Source of the DNA: Bettongia penicillata ogilbyi
Lineage: Eukaryota > Chordata > Mammalia > Diprotodontia > Potoroidae
NCBI GenBank assembly: GCA_023548195.1
Contig: JAJHZJ010000008.1
Coordinates: 709,999 to 773,998 of the forward strand
Length of the DNA: 64,000 bases
Reading direction: 5' to 3'
Part shown: piece by piece, positions 21,836-32,599 of the stretch
How positions within the stretch are numbered: position 1 is the stretch's first letter
How the letters are laid out: each line of letters begins with the position of its first letter
Position numbers and translations under genes: made by a program
The notes under the pieces: generated by a model
What the model saw: the letters and a program-made list of their open reading frames with translations, nothing else
Told to the model about the DNA's origin: nothing
Databases searched by the model: none

Positions 21836-22575
21836 TAAGGTTTTTTCCTACATCAATTTAAATGGCACAGTTCTGGACAAAAGAATATAAAATAACAGGT
21901 TAAGAAACTGGCACTGTAACCCCTATTACCCAATATTCACTGCTGACTATAGTGCCTTATTCTGAATTCTGATTGTTTCATTTTTAAGTACTCAGTTGTC
22001 ATTATTTTGTGTAACAGTAGTTGCAATTATGAGCTTGGGTTGGTATTTTTTTTAAGGATAGCCAAACATTATTTTAAATCTGTATTATTCCCAGTAGAAT
22101 ATTGAAGCCCTCAAGTGGACTGACTTAAGAATACTGGAACTTAAAATGTCACCCTCCAGGGATTATCTGATCTCCTTACTGCTTTTTCACTGTGTCACTG
22201 GCTGCAGGAAAAGAGCACCAGGTCATCATTAAGTATTTGTAAGTGGCCAGTTATAAATTCCACTTGACTCCTCTAAATTATTAGGTTTATACTCTGGCTC
22301 ACACTAAAATGTGCAATAACATATGACCTCAACCTCAGCTGGTCATTCAGGCTCACCCTCAACATGACCTTTGAGATATCAGCTGAGGCAGGGGCAGATC
22401 TCTAATGGCCACTGTAAGCTGTGGCTGGATTCCACTCCAAATGTTTCTGCGATAGATATAATCCTAGTACTGTATTATTCAAATCATTTCAGACTGCATC
22501 AATCACTTTCCTAAGTAGTATAAAATACCTACATCTCAGAAAGACAAAGATGTTAGGTAAAGAAGATACTAATTA
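21836..22575. other. No gene or repeat recognised
   Basis: Unassigned; no recognisable gene or transposon. Confidence 0.4.
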
Positions 22576-22910
22576 CTTTTTCCCTTGTTCCCATCGTCCA
22601 ATAGTTCATTCTACATCCTCCCCATCTTCAGTCATTTTCTACTGACACTTCCTTATTGTCTACAAACATGCTCAGGTATATCACACACACACACACACAC
22701 ACACATTGTTCATGGGACCCCACCAAGTCAGTCAACCCCTGTCTTTGTCTTTGATTGTCAAACTGCTACATTCACTACCTTCCCTATATTGAAACTCACC
22801 CACATGAAATATAACTGCCATTCCCAGAAACTTATTGATACTAGTCCTTTTAACACTACCAATGATCCTTTTTATAAAAATTGCATATTTAATTTCTATA
22901 TCATCTGAAC
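22576..22910 (+). mobile_element. L2 LINE fragment with internal (CA)n
   Basis: Sense L2 ORF2-like blocks 'tacatcctccccatcttcag' and 'ttattgtctacaaacatgct', interrupted by a CA array. The remaining frame has no intact reverse transcriptase. Confidence 0.55.
22681..22706. repeat. (CA)n microsatellite
   Basis: Thirteen or so uninterrupted CA units inside the L2 fragment. Confidence 0.97.
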
Positions 22911-22929
22911 TTCCATAATTCACTTGTAT

Positions 22930-23570
22930 CCAGAAATGTTCTCTCTTTCCTATCCAAAAGAACTATTCCATATAACAAAGATTTAAAAAAAAAAAGGAAA
23001 AAAAATCAGCAAAACCAATCAGATCATCAAAAAAAAAAAAATCTACCATTTCATGCATGGTTCTGCACCCATGCATTTCCAACTTCTTCAAAAGAATGAG
23101 GGTAATGGAGGTAGTTTCTCATGTTTTTTCTTTGGATCCAAGCTTGTTCTTTGTAATTTTGTATCATTCATTTTTATTGTTTTGAGTTTCATTGTATATA
23201 TTATTTTCTTAGCTCTGCTGACTTCATTTTACATAAGTGCCTATAAATTTCTCCATGTTTCTATAAATTCTTGTTAGTTACAGTTTCTTACAGAATAGTA
23301 ATATTCCATGAAAATAATGTACTACAACTTGTAGAGCCATTATCCAATTGCTATCTACTTTCAGTCTACTATCTAATCTATAGATGCTAATTATGGATCC
23401 TGGCTACCACAAAAAAAAAAGTATTGTTATATTTTGATGTATAGGGAACTTTAAAAAAATTGGAAACCAGTAATCTCTTTTCAGATACATTTGATGGTCT
23501 TCTTTTCCCTGGTTCTCATCCTTTTGGACCTTTTCTATCTCTTAATACTATGGGGTAACCCTGTAGCATC
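22930..23570 (-). mobile_element. L1 LINE 3'-UTR, antisense
   Basis: Plus strand carries 'gaggtagtttctcatgtttt', 'ggatccaagcttgttctttg', 'cttagctctgctgacttcat' and 'tagtaatattccatgaaaat'. The last block aligns with a second copy near 54530. A-rich runs at 22983-23040 are unusual for this segment. Confidence 0.72.
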
Positions 23571-23591
23571 AAGGTGATATTCACAGCACCT

Positions 23592-23939
23592 GTTGCGAAA
23601 TGCAACAAACTCTCCATATGGAAGACAGAACCAAAACATTTATTCAGATGCCAGAAAGCCAAATTCATCATAGTAACAAAAATTTATACACAATAACATA
23701 ACAATGCAGAGGACAACACCAGCTCCAAGCCTTCCTACAAATGAAAACTCACCATCAGCTACCTGCTTGCCTGTGTCCTTCAGTTCTGACTGCTCTTGGA
23801 CTAACTTCCTCTCAGCTCTGCTCCAGCCTCACCTCTTCCTGTTCCATGTGACCTGGCTCATGTAACTCAGACTTCCATGTGATTTAAGCAGGTCACGTGG
23901 GCTTATTAATGGATGAGAAAGATCTCTCCTACATTAACA
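23592..23939 (-). mobile_element. Retroviral-type LTR (probable solo), antisense
   Basis: About 345 bp beginning TGTTGCGAAATGCAAC on plus and ending CCTACA or TTAACA, i.e. TG...CA termini in minus orientation. On minus it carries AATAAA within CTGAATAAATGTTTTG, about 50 bp before its 3' end. No internal retroviral sequence adjoins. No target duplication was found, so the exact edges are uncertain. Confidence 0.6.
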
Positions 23940-24109
23940 ATAAGCAAAAATGCATTTACAATACAATCCCTTCCTCCTAGATATTCTTTTTTTCCCCTTG
24001 GCTTCCATGTTTCTCCTATTTCTTATTCTCCTCTACCCCATCTGCCCCCTCAAAAAATATCTGATAATTCCTTCTGTCTTGTTTGCCACATCATCATCCC
24101 ATTTCCTGC

Positions 24110-24355
24110 CCACATATCATGGTACATCCTATACATTCCATCATGTATCATCTTATCTCTACATCTTAGAATGTGTGTCTTCCTTTAAAATGGAGTTCTG
24201 CTGACATCCACTTTGTGATGTCCTATCATATGCCCCTAATTAATAATCCTATATTTCTCCATTTTTCTTCTACCATACTTATCTATATGATATATGCCTT
24301 TCAAAGAACGAAGGCAAGCTCCTTAAGAGCAAGGATAGATGAACTGTTGGTCTAA
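24110..24355 (+). mobile_element. L2 LINE 3' fragment
   Basis: 'cttcctttaaaatggagttc' and 'cgaaggcaagctccttaaga' followed by 'gcaaggatag' resemble the end of L2 ORF2 and its 3' UTR. Confidence 0.6.
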
Positions 24356-25289
24356 TTCTTGTAACTACACAATGCTAATTACTTTGTTTTAGAAAGTGAG
24401 TGCTCTTTGAAAGTTAAGCATATTTAAGGAACACTTATTCATCTTCTTTGTTTCAGGTACTGTGCTATATTCTGAGAAAAAAAGATTTTCCATCCTTTAT
24501 AATTCACGAAAACTACTTGACCCTCTAGTGATTCCTTGAACTCCCAAGATATGTGATCAGTTTGACTACTCCCTTTACCCCCACCACTGAAGATCTGATC
24601 AGTTCATCTAGAGTCCAGAGCTATTCTATTACAAACTTGAACTTCCACGGATGGCCTAGGAGAGACATGGAACTGGCCTATACCTGCAGTATGCCCAGTT
24701 GGCCTATAGTTAAATGGGCAGACATCCAGCAGGCCATATGCCAGGAGATTTCAGCAGCCCCTTTGTGGCAAGAAATTGTTATACCACCCTTCCAAACTTA
24801 ATCAGGAATTGAAAGAAGTCAATTTTATTTTGTGTTTTGACTTCTTCATGCTTATTAAGATAGGTTAAATCATGGGCAGGGGAGGAAGGGGGAGGGAACC
24901 AAATGATTAAAAGAACGGCAGGGCATAGTTATAAATCTTATTTTTATGCATTCAATGGAAGAACCAGCTCTGTTATTGACAGTTTTTCATATACATGCCT
25001 GATCTTACAGTCACTGAAAAATACTACAAGGTACTGTATTCCCTGGAACAATGCAATCCCTTGTGAAGTGTTTCCTCCCCAACGAACAGCAAAGTGTCAA
25101 AGAGACAAAAGTAGTAAAATTATGTCTCCAGACAGCAGAAATGCATGAATAACTGTGGAATACCCTCTCTTCTACCTTACACAAAGACTGCCATCCATCA
25201 ATTATCTCACAAATATAAAAAACCATTGTATTTAATAAAGGATAAAAAATTTTAATTTTCCAATGATCTTTCATTTTCCAAAACAATGT
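24356..25289. other. No clear feature; possible short antisense L2
   Basis: A block at 24430-24475 ('ttcaggtactgtgctatatt') looks like antisense L2 end. An 82-codon plus frame at 24553-24801 is open but unrecognised. Confidence 0.4.
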
Positions 25290-25400
25290 GATCATTGTAC
25301 ATAATTATAATGATAATGCCTCTGTTTGCATAGCACCTTTCTATAAGAATTCACATGCTTCACAAACACTTATAACTGATTTTTTCAATACACCCATGAG
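25290..25400 (-). mobile_element. MIR3-like fragment, antisense
   Basis: 'gataatgcctctgtttgcat', 'agcacctttctataagaatt', 'cacatgcttcacaaacactt' fit the antisense order of a MIR3-type element. Confidence 0.5.
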
Positions 25401-26365
25401 AGTATATTGTATTGAAATTGGAACCATATCTAAAAATCTCAATCTAAAAAACTCCTTACTATTTAATGGCCTCCAGAGGCTGATGCAATCCAATTAAGTG
25501 GAAAATATATGAAGCAAAAAAACTAACTGCCATCTAATCCCACTTTTCCTGGCTCTGAGCCTGGGCAGGAGATTTTGGTTATTATAAAAAATAAATAAAA
25601 TAAAGTTTTAGAAGCATTCTGCCCCAAGTATCCCCAAGTATGTCACCTGATTTCCTTTCCACTATATCATGCACCATCCTTCTATATGTTTCTTCTATTT
25701 TCCTACCTTTGCAAATGTGATTTTCATTTTTTGAAGATGAGATTTGGATTTCCAAATAAGTGATTATAGTCTTTTCTTCATGATGTTTGGTTCTTTCTGA
25801 CCTTTCAACTAATTTTCATGTGTGGCACTGTCTATTATTTGGTAATAAGCACCTCAAGCTGTCAAATGCTTATCCCTACCTACTCATTTTAGCACCCAAT
25901 GCCAGAGGGTGCTATAGAGTAAACACTGAACTATCTGTTTCTCAGAGACCTAGTGGTCTTTCTTCCAATTCTTTTCATGTGTGGGCTTCCCTAATCAAAT
26001 CTTGCCTACTGACTATTCCCATTTGGCAACTCATTGGCTGTGCCCATCAATCCACTTTAAAAGATGTATTTTTTTAACTCTTTAGTCAAATATTAAGAAT
26101 GAATAATATGGGCACATTAATGTCCCCAGGGTGGGCACCCCTTACCTCTGTATGATCTTTTATTAGACAAAGTGGCAAACCCCAATCCTGTCCTCTTTTT
26201 TCAAGCAAACCAAAGCAAAACAGAGTGCTATCAGGACATCTACTTTTCCTCTCATAGCCCCCAGTGGGTGAATGAACACTCAATGCCGTGGCTGATTGAG
26301 GAATGTGTTGCCTTCTCTTGGTTTCTCAGGTGTTATGGGCTCTGCTAGCAGACTTAATGTGCCTC
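25401..26365. other. No gene or repeat recognised
   Basis: A 96-codon plus frame at 25787-26077 has no recognised domain and no supporting signals. No transposon assigned. Confidence 0.4.
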
Positions 26366-26493
26366 TAATATTAATATATTTATTATTAATATTATATTAT
26401 ATTATAATAATATTATAATATATAATATTATATTAATATAATTATATTATAATTAATATAATAATATTAATATATTAATTAATAATAATATCT
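26366..26493. repeat. AT-only palindromic tract
   Basis: About 125 bp containing almost only A and T, built of ATATTAAT, TATTATAAT and similar units that are largely self-complementary. Such tracts can extrude cruciforms and are often unstable. Confidence 0.95.
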
Positions 26494-26599
26494 CTAACCC
26501 AGGTTCTGTTCTTCAATCCAAATCCTTTAGTACTGAGAGCTAAATTAAAGTAGATGTGGGTGGAGATGGGGAATTCAGGAAGCAAAGGAGGATTTTTTG

Positions 26600-27115
26600 A
26601 AATTCTGTAGTTTTAAGGGAAAGCCAAAAAAATTGGACAGCTATGATTTTGAAAATGTCCTGTAGGCACTTAGAGATGCAGATCCATGGCTCAGAAGAGA
26701 GATCAAGGCTGAAGTTTCTGATGTGTGAGTCACTTGGACTGAGGTTTCAGTTGAAGTCTCATAGATAAATGATATTGTTAAGAGAAAGACTCAATAAAGA
26801 GAAGAGGCACAAAGACATACCCTTGGGGGACACCTGAATTTAGCATAGTACCTGTCACATATTAGATGCTTCAGAAATCTTTCTTGATTGATTACTGATT
26901 GAATAAACAGATGAGGTATAGTGAAGAAGCCAGAACCATTGGACCTGTGAAGCCAAGGAAGGAAATGGTCTGATAATGGAGTGGTTACGAGTTCAACAAA
27001 CTACAGGGAGATTCACAAGACTAAGGATCTGAAGAATGGCCACTAGATCTGATGACTGAGAAGGGACTGGAAAGCTCAGAAAGAACAGTTTCAGTAAAGT
27101 TACTGTAGTACAGGA
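26600..27115 (-). mobile_element. L2 LINE ORF2 fragment, antisense
   Basis: Plus strand shows antisense L2 RT-region blocks: 'aaaatgtcctgtaggcactt', 'acatacccttgggggacacc', 'gatgactgagaagggactgg' and 'aacagtttcagtaaagttac'. Interrupted by a sense L2 tail at 26837-26915. Confidence 0.7.
26837..26915 (+). mobile_element. L2 LINE 3' tip inside antisense L2
   Basis: 'tagcatagtacctgtcacat', 'attagatgcttcagaaatct', 'ttcttgattgattactgatt' is the sense L2 terminus. It lies within the opposite-strand L2 fragment, so it inserted later or marks a rearrangement. Confidence 0.65.
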
Positions 27116-27389
27116 AAGTTCAGAGCCTCACAGGAATTGCAGTTAAAAAAATAAAGGCAAACAGCAACAGAGAAAAGTCTTGGTGTATGGCCCTCATGGC
27201 CCTTGGTTTGAGGGAAACACACAATAGGGTGGCTTCTGGGTGTGAAATCACACAATTACTGTTGCACTTCAGTTGAAAACAGAGAACCCCCAAGGGGTAA
27301 GAGTTGTATAGAATGTTAGACAAAGAGTCAACAGGAAACAAAAGGAGTTTGCACCATCATATATAATATGGACTCTGGAAGAGAAAAAT
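27116..27389. other. No gene or repeat recognised
   Basis: Unassigned sequence between L2 and an RTE-type SINE tail. Confidence 0.4.
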
Positions 27390-27505
27390 GAGGCTGAAGA
27401 CCTGGTACAACTCTGCCTCACTTAAATCCAATTCATGCATGAGTTAAAACATCATCCCCTGATGTCATTGGTCCTCTTCAAAAACAAAGGACAAGTAACA
27501 ACATA
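27390..27505 (+). mobile_element. RTE-type SINE tail fragment
   Basis: 'ctctgcctcacttaaatcca', 'attcatgcatgagttaaaac', 'atcatcccctgatgtcattg', 'gtcctcttcaaaaacaaagg', ending 'acaagtaacaacat'. Same family as 3815-3905. Confidence 0.75.
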
Positions 27506-27544
27506 TATTTTATATATGCACATATATTTGCCCATTTTCTCCCT

Positions 27545-27668
27545 CATTCGAATATAATATTCTTAAAGGCATGGGCAACTCTTTTTCATTGTATCCCAAG
27601 TACTCAGCACAGTGTTTCTCTCACATTTGCTCAGTGCCTTATAAATACTTATTAACTGGTTGATAAAT
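27545..27668 (+). mobile_element. L2 LINE 3' end
   Basis: 'ttcgaatataatattcttaa', 'aggcatgggcaactcttttt', 'tactcagcacagtgtttctc', 'ccttataaatacttattaac'. A standard L2 tail. Confidence 0.75.
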
Positions 27669-28500
27669 GGGCAGTTTTGGCAGTGGAAATCAGAAAGCAA
27701 AAATTCAAAGAGACAGAAGGACTTGCCTGTGTAAGGTGTATACACCTTTATCAATAAATTTAGCAGTTAAGAGAAGTAGTGGGGTAGAACAACAACTGGA
27801 TATAAAAGTTAAGGAAAACAATTATATGTTTTTAATGTTGAGTCCTGAACATAGCTGTGGGAAGATGGGAAGGAACCAATGGGAAAGAAAAATCTGATTC
27901 CAAATAAATGAAGGGGAGGCTGGTGAGAGATAAAGGGAAACGATTACCCTTCGTGAAGACTGGGACGTATCATTTGTTTTGGAAGAGGAAAAAGTGAGAG
28001 ATCAAGTTTGAAAATTTTAAAGGAAATGAGGGAGGCAGCTAAGGGAGGCCATGTTGAACGGCATCCATCTTCTCAGTGACGTCTGAGGTCAGGTCAACTG
28101 CTCTAATCATTTGTTTGTGTGTTGGGGGGAAGGAGGGTGAGACCAGCTCAGATACTCTAAGTGTGTGGGGTGACGGTGAGGTGCGATTAGGAGTGAAAAA
28201 ATAGAATAAAACGTTTTGAGCAATCACTATGTGGAATGACATAGGCAGTTGATAAGGGTACATACCCTTGCTGTCTCATCATGTAACACCAATTGCTCAA
28301 TCATCCTATGAGTTACTCTCCCTTCCCTCCTCCAACATTCCCTTAGCAGTCCTCCCTTCTCTTCATACTGGGATTACTCCCACTCATCCCACCCAAATCT
28401 TGGTATACATTAGCAGGACATGAGAATATCCAGTAGCAACTTTCAGTGACTGTAGGGAATAAATGGCAAGTATCTGGGAATAATAATTTTAAAATGTTCC
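27669..28500. other. No gene or repeat recognised
   Basis: Mixed sequence with no recognised element. Minus-strand frames of 65-74 codons at 28039-28540 look like chance. Confidence 0.4.
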
Positions 28501-29222
28501 ATATTTTAAACATTTCCAAATATTGCAAAAGCCAATGCAAGCTTTAGAAGAAGAAAGGAATATTATTGTGGGATGTATTTAGGTCAATACAAATGTCTCC
28601 TTTTACCCTTAGTATAAAGATAAATATTTGAAATCTTCAAGGTAAAAAGCTAAGAATTTATACAGGACCGAGTCTTTAGTACTTGAATTTCCAGGGCTTT
28701 TATTTCAAGTAATTTAGTATTTCTTTTCTTTTTCTGCTCTATATTTCTCATTGAAATTTGAATTTTTGTGGATCTCTCAATCCCTATAGAATTCATTAAC
28801 TATATCTGGACTAAAAAAGGGCCAATTTAGATGTAACAGTGTCTGTGTAATTCTCATTTTGAGCACAAATGTCTAATCAACACCTGCAGTCGGGATGTGC
28901 ATTACTTAGTTTACTCTGCATGCGCCTGGAAAGTATAACCTAATGATGCTTTTGATAGACTAAACACTTGCAAATGAGAATTCCACTGCATCTATTCTCC
29001 ACGTGGTATAAAGCAAATAAGGTTTAGTTTGATGTCCCCTACCTTCCCTTATTTATTATGACAAATATGTTAGGTTAGTATTATTTTTACATACCAGCAG
29101 CCTAGACATCTGTTATTGAAAATGCATTCTATTCATGTGATTGAGATAAAGGGGGCAGGATAAGAATGCAATTTAAATATCCTGGCATTTATGTGTTTTC
29201 TTTCTCTGTGCCTTCCATCCAG
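28501..29222. other. Repeat-poor island upstream of an acceptor-like site
   Basis: No interspersed repeat recognised. Contains 'ctgcatgcgcctggaaag' and a long pyrimidine stretch at 29195-29220 ending in CCAG. Possibly conserved non-coding DNA; this is inference. Confidence 0.3.
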
Positions 29223-29291
29223 ATTTTCCGTCACAATGAGGGCTGTGGTGCTGTTTCTCCTACTCATTTGAAGGACTTTTTGGAAATCTAG
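29223..29291 (+). other. Speculative terminal exon
   Basis: A strong-looking splice acceptor (pyrimidines, then CCATCCAG ending at 29222) is followed by 22 sense codons and TAG at 29289-29291. The peptide reads IFRHNEGCGAVSPTHLKDFL plus two residues. A second frame in the same stretch starts with ATG at 29236 and gives a short hydrophobic peptide MRAVVLFLLLI before TGA. Neither is recognised. There is no independent polyadenylation evidence, because the AATAAA at 29450 lies in an antisense L2. Confidence 0.2.
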
Positions 29292-29444
29292 CTTGTTCAG
29301 AAAAGAGCATCTTTATTCAACCTTATTCACAGAATTCTGTTATTTATAGGAATAATGCACTGTGTGCAGAGAGGAAATACACAAATTTCTCATTGGATTA
29401 ATGTCACAGATGAGTCTTAATTGCAAGAAAAAGGCAGTAAATAG

Positions 29445-29510
29445 TCAATAAACATTTACTAAGTTCCTGTTATGTGCCAGCATTAGACACACAAATACTA
29501 AAACACCAGC
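29445..29510 (-). mobile_element. L2 LINE 3' tip, antisense
   Basis: 'agtcaataaacatttactaa', 'gttcctgttatgtgccagca' is the reverse complement of the L2 end. Confidence 0.65.
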
Positions 29511-30865
29511 CAATTTCTTTTCAGTGATTCAGAAAGCTAACAATTACAAAACTTCAATTCTGTTCCTAAAAGCTAATAAAAACTTATTTTCTTTTTCAAT
29601 AGATCTTTGTAACATCTCATAAAGAAAATCTGAGATTTGAAAGAGTGTCTATTGAAGTGATCTGTGCTTACTTGCTTTGGAACTCAAAGTTTCCAGACTT
29701 GAGTAAAAAACAAAACAAAACAAAGTCAAGCCAGACATAACTTTGTTCCTTTGTAGGGGGAACACTGTAATGTAGCATCTTGGAGTAAAGGATGGAATAT
29801 GGAGTGTTCTGCTCGCTACTCATGCCTTTGTTTTCTTCCTGGTGAATAAAGAGGTTAACTCTCCCTGGAGTCAATAGGGTTTGTTTCTGCACAGTGTGAA
29901 TTGGATCAGCTCGCCTCAGCCTAGGATTCATGAACTGATATAAGGCATCTCCTGATGAGCAAAGAAAAGCTCTCTAAAGCCAGGAAAGTTTCTTTTCTTC
30001 TCTGTTTGACCAACTTAAAGGAAAGGTGGGAGTGTCTGCCTCAGGGTTCTGAGGTCATTGCCATCAAATCAAAATTTCCCTCACAAACATCTGTCATCTA
30101 TTCAATCTCAGTGAGCCCACCTGAGGTTCTGGTTCTAAGAGTGGTGCTTGTGATCTTGAGAGATCAAATCTAATTGTTTCTGGATGCTTGTAACATCAAG
30201 AGAAGAATTTCGTGTTGACGCTGTTGATACCTAGGAATAATAGTCATTGTTTAAAGAGATGCCCAAGAGCATTCACAAAGAAACACATGCATATGTAAAA
30301 TAGAACTCCAGGATTTTTGAAGCAATCCAGGGTGCTGTAAAAGAACTCTGTCATGCTTAGGCATACAGCAAGAGATTCTGGAACTATCTGCCATAAAAAA
30401 AAAAAAAAGTTAGTGTGATTCACGTTAAGGTAGGCAATATGTTGCTTGGTGTATTATATCCAGAGGTAAAATATTTCATTTCAATTGAAAATTATTTTTT
30501 GATATTGTTTCCAGGATTTTTTGGTACCTAGTTAATAAATAGAAATCAAACATGATCTTAAAAAATTACTTTTCTAGGATTTAGCATTTCTCCATATTTT
30601 TACACTCCTCCAAAATCCCTACCTCATCAATATCCTTATCTCAGATCTTTCTCTTGGTATAGTGTCCCAAACTAGCGTAACATGCCTGCTTTAGGTTTTT
30701 CCTCACTTCCTTAGTGATTGTTGGGGCAAAATAATGTGATAGAAAAAACAAAACAATAGCATGTGATCTAACCACTCTACTTATTTGTCTGCAAAAGAAG
30801 AGGGTGGATCTCCAGGTTTCTGCCCAGTTCTAACATTTTATCATTCTATGACTTACATTCAAGGA
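29511..30865. other. No gene or repeat recognised
   Basis: Contains A-runs at 29706-29725 and 30396-30410. No element or gene assigned; open frames of 72-87 codons are within chance expectation. Confidence 0.4.
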
Positions 30866-31035
30866 CCTTTTCTGGCATTTACTAGTTGTATGACTTTGGC
30901 TGACTCATTCAGCATCAGTTTCTTCATCCATAAAGTGGAATTCATATTTCTTCCACTACAGAATCTCATGGGGCTATTGTGATGATCAAATGAAATAATG
31001 TATATGGAGTGCTTTGGAAGTATTGAGTATTGTTC
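30866..31035 (+). mobile_element. MIR SINE
   Basis: 'actagttgtatgactttggc', 'tgactcattcagcatcag', 'tttcttcatccataaagtgg', 'ggggctattgtgatgatcaa', 'atgaaataatgtatatggag'. MIR from core to tail. Confidence 0.72.
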
Positions 31036-31304
31036 AATATTGTAAGAGATGGGGAAAGATTTGTTTTTCGTAAGGGAAAGAGTTTCCTCTAAAGACAGAT
31101 TCCAACTCCTTCGTAGTAGTGTAAGAAAGAAAGACACAGCTCATACTCAGAAGGAATTTTCATAGATATAAAGTTGTTGCAGATAAAAGTACTATGAGGA
31201 CATATAGCAATTTGATAATGAGGTCCTTTAGTCATAATCCAGAACATCTGGCATTTGTGAGGTGCCTCCAGGATGGTCAACTTTTCCAGGACTGCAGAAT
31301 GATA

Positions 31305-31450
31305 TGATTGTCAAATGAATAAAGAAAACATTTGTTCAAAATTCACTATATGCAAAGAACACTGGAGACAAAAATAGAGAAGTAAGACAGTCCCTGACTT
31401 CAAGGAACTCATATTCTGCTGGGGGAAAACCCATATAGAAGGTTTTAACG
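31305..31450 (-). mobile_element. L2 LINE 3' end, antisense
   Basis: 'gtcaaatgaataaagaaaac', 'atatgcaaagaacactggag', 'cagtccctgacttcaaggaa', 'ctcatattctgctgggggaa'. Complementary to the L2 terminus. Confidence 0.72.
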
Positions 31451-32599
31451 GCAAGTGAGATGGAAAAGTCCCATGGTCTTTATGTTACAAAGGTAAAATA
31501 GATGAATGCTTCTTTATTAATGTCATTTCCTCTGATTAAATGCGGTGGGGTTCTGATATTGATCCATCTGACAATCCTTGGGACTCAGTGAAAATAATGT
31601 TATTTCCTAGGTCTTCGGTAGCTTCTTAAGCTCCTGTAGGAGCAGTTACCAGGTTTTATCTCCACTGGTTATGGACAATAGGCTGGAATCATGACTCTTC
31701 TGCAGGTTCTTGGGTTTATGGCCCTGGCCTGTCTGCATTAGAGTCTTTGGGAAGGTAGTGATCTTGATGGTGCTATTGTTTTGACTTGCCTGACATATAC
31801 TATTTTCTTCTCTTTCCCTCATGGTATCCTGCTATTTTTGTTAGGCTGACTTATCTCCTGTGGATGGCACTTTGTCAACAGTTGGTGAGGAATGGCTTGA
31901 CCCTTCTCCACAGGTGTTGCTTCTCCAAGTGAAGACTATGAGGGTTGGGCTGAAAGCAAAACTGGTCATCTAATGGGTGCTACCACTCCCAGGGCTCCTG
32001 TGATGTCTGCCTGTTGGTAGTAGTTGGTTGGCAGCTATTTGTTGGTGGGTGTTATGGTAGGCAGGTCTCTTTTCCCTATTGGTTTTTCTTCTCAAAATAA
32101 CCAGTGTTGAAAGGGCTATGAATATTGGGACCCACACTAATCATCAGGAGGACTAATACCCAGTTCAAAAGGAATAAATCCCCTTCCATCCCACCCCCAC
32201 CTTTGAATCCATCAATCAAGAAAAAAGTTAAAATAAAGGTACATCTAGGACTTGTGAAAATCACTTTAGTTTTCCATGGATACATTTATGGACATAGTCA
32301 CTGGAGGTCAAATTTCCTCTTTCTTTTTGGGGAAGCAAACTTAGCTAATCCAACTTCCTTACATTTTTTGACATAGTCAGTAATCTTTAAGGGCTGCTGT
32401 TGATTAAGGGAGAATCATCACCTTATAGAGATGCTCATGTAGACCTGTTTTTCTTTAGCTGGGATGTTCCTCAAATGGGAGAGTTTTTGACTGTTACTGT
32501 ATCAACGGAAAGGTGATATAAAACTTAGACACTTACAAGTTCTTTGACTTTGGGCATATATATATCTCTTAATTTTGAAAAGCCTCCAGGTTCTTAGAT
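31451..32599. other. No gene or repeat recognised
   Basis: GT-rich and unusual in texture at 31540-32080, with no recognised transposon. Short open frames of 69 and 83 codons at 32076-32376 overlap on opposite strands. Confidence 0.35.

Noticed and set aside
23592..23939. Target duplication for this LTR
   Set aside because: All TG/CA edge combinations tried gave no matching 4-6 bp flanks, so none is claimed.
29236..29271. Signal-peptide start of a secreted protein (MRAVVLFLLLI)
   Set aside because: Stops at TGA after 11 codons with no GT donor before the stop; cannot stand as a gene by itself.
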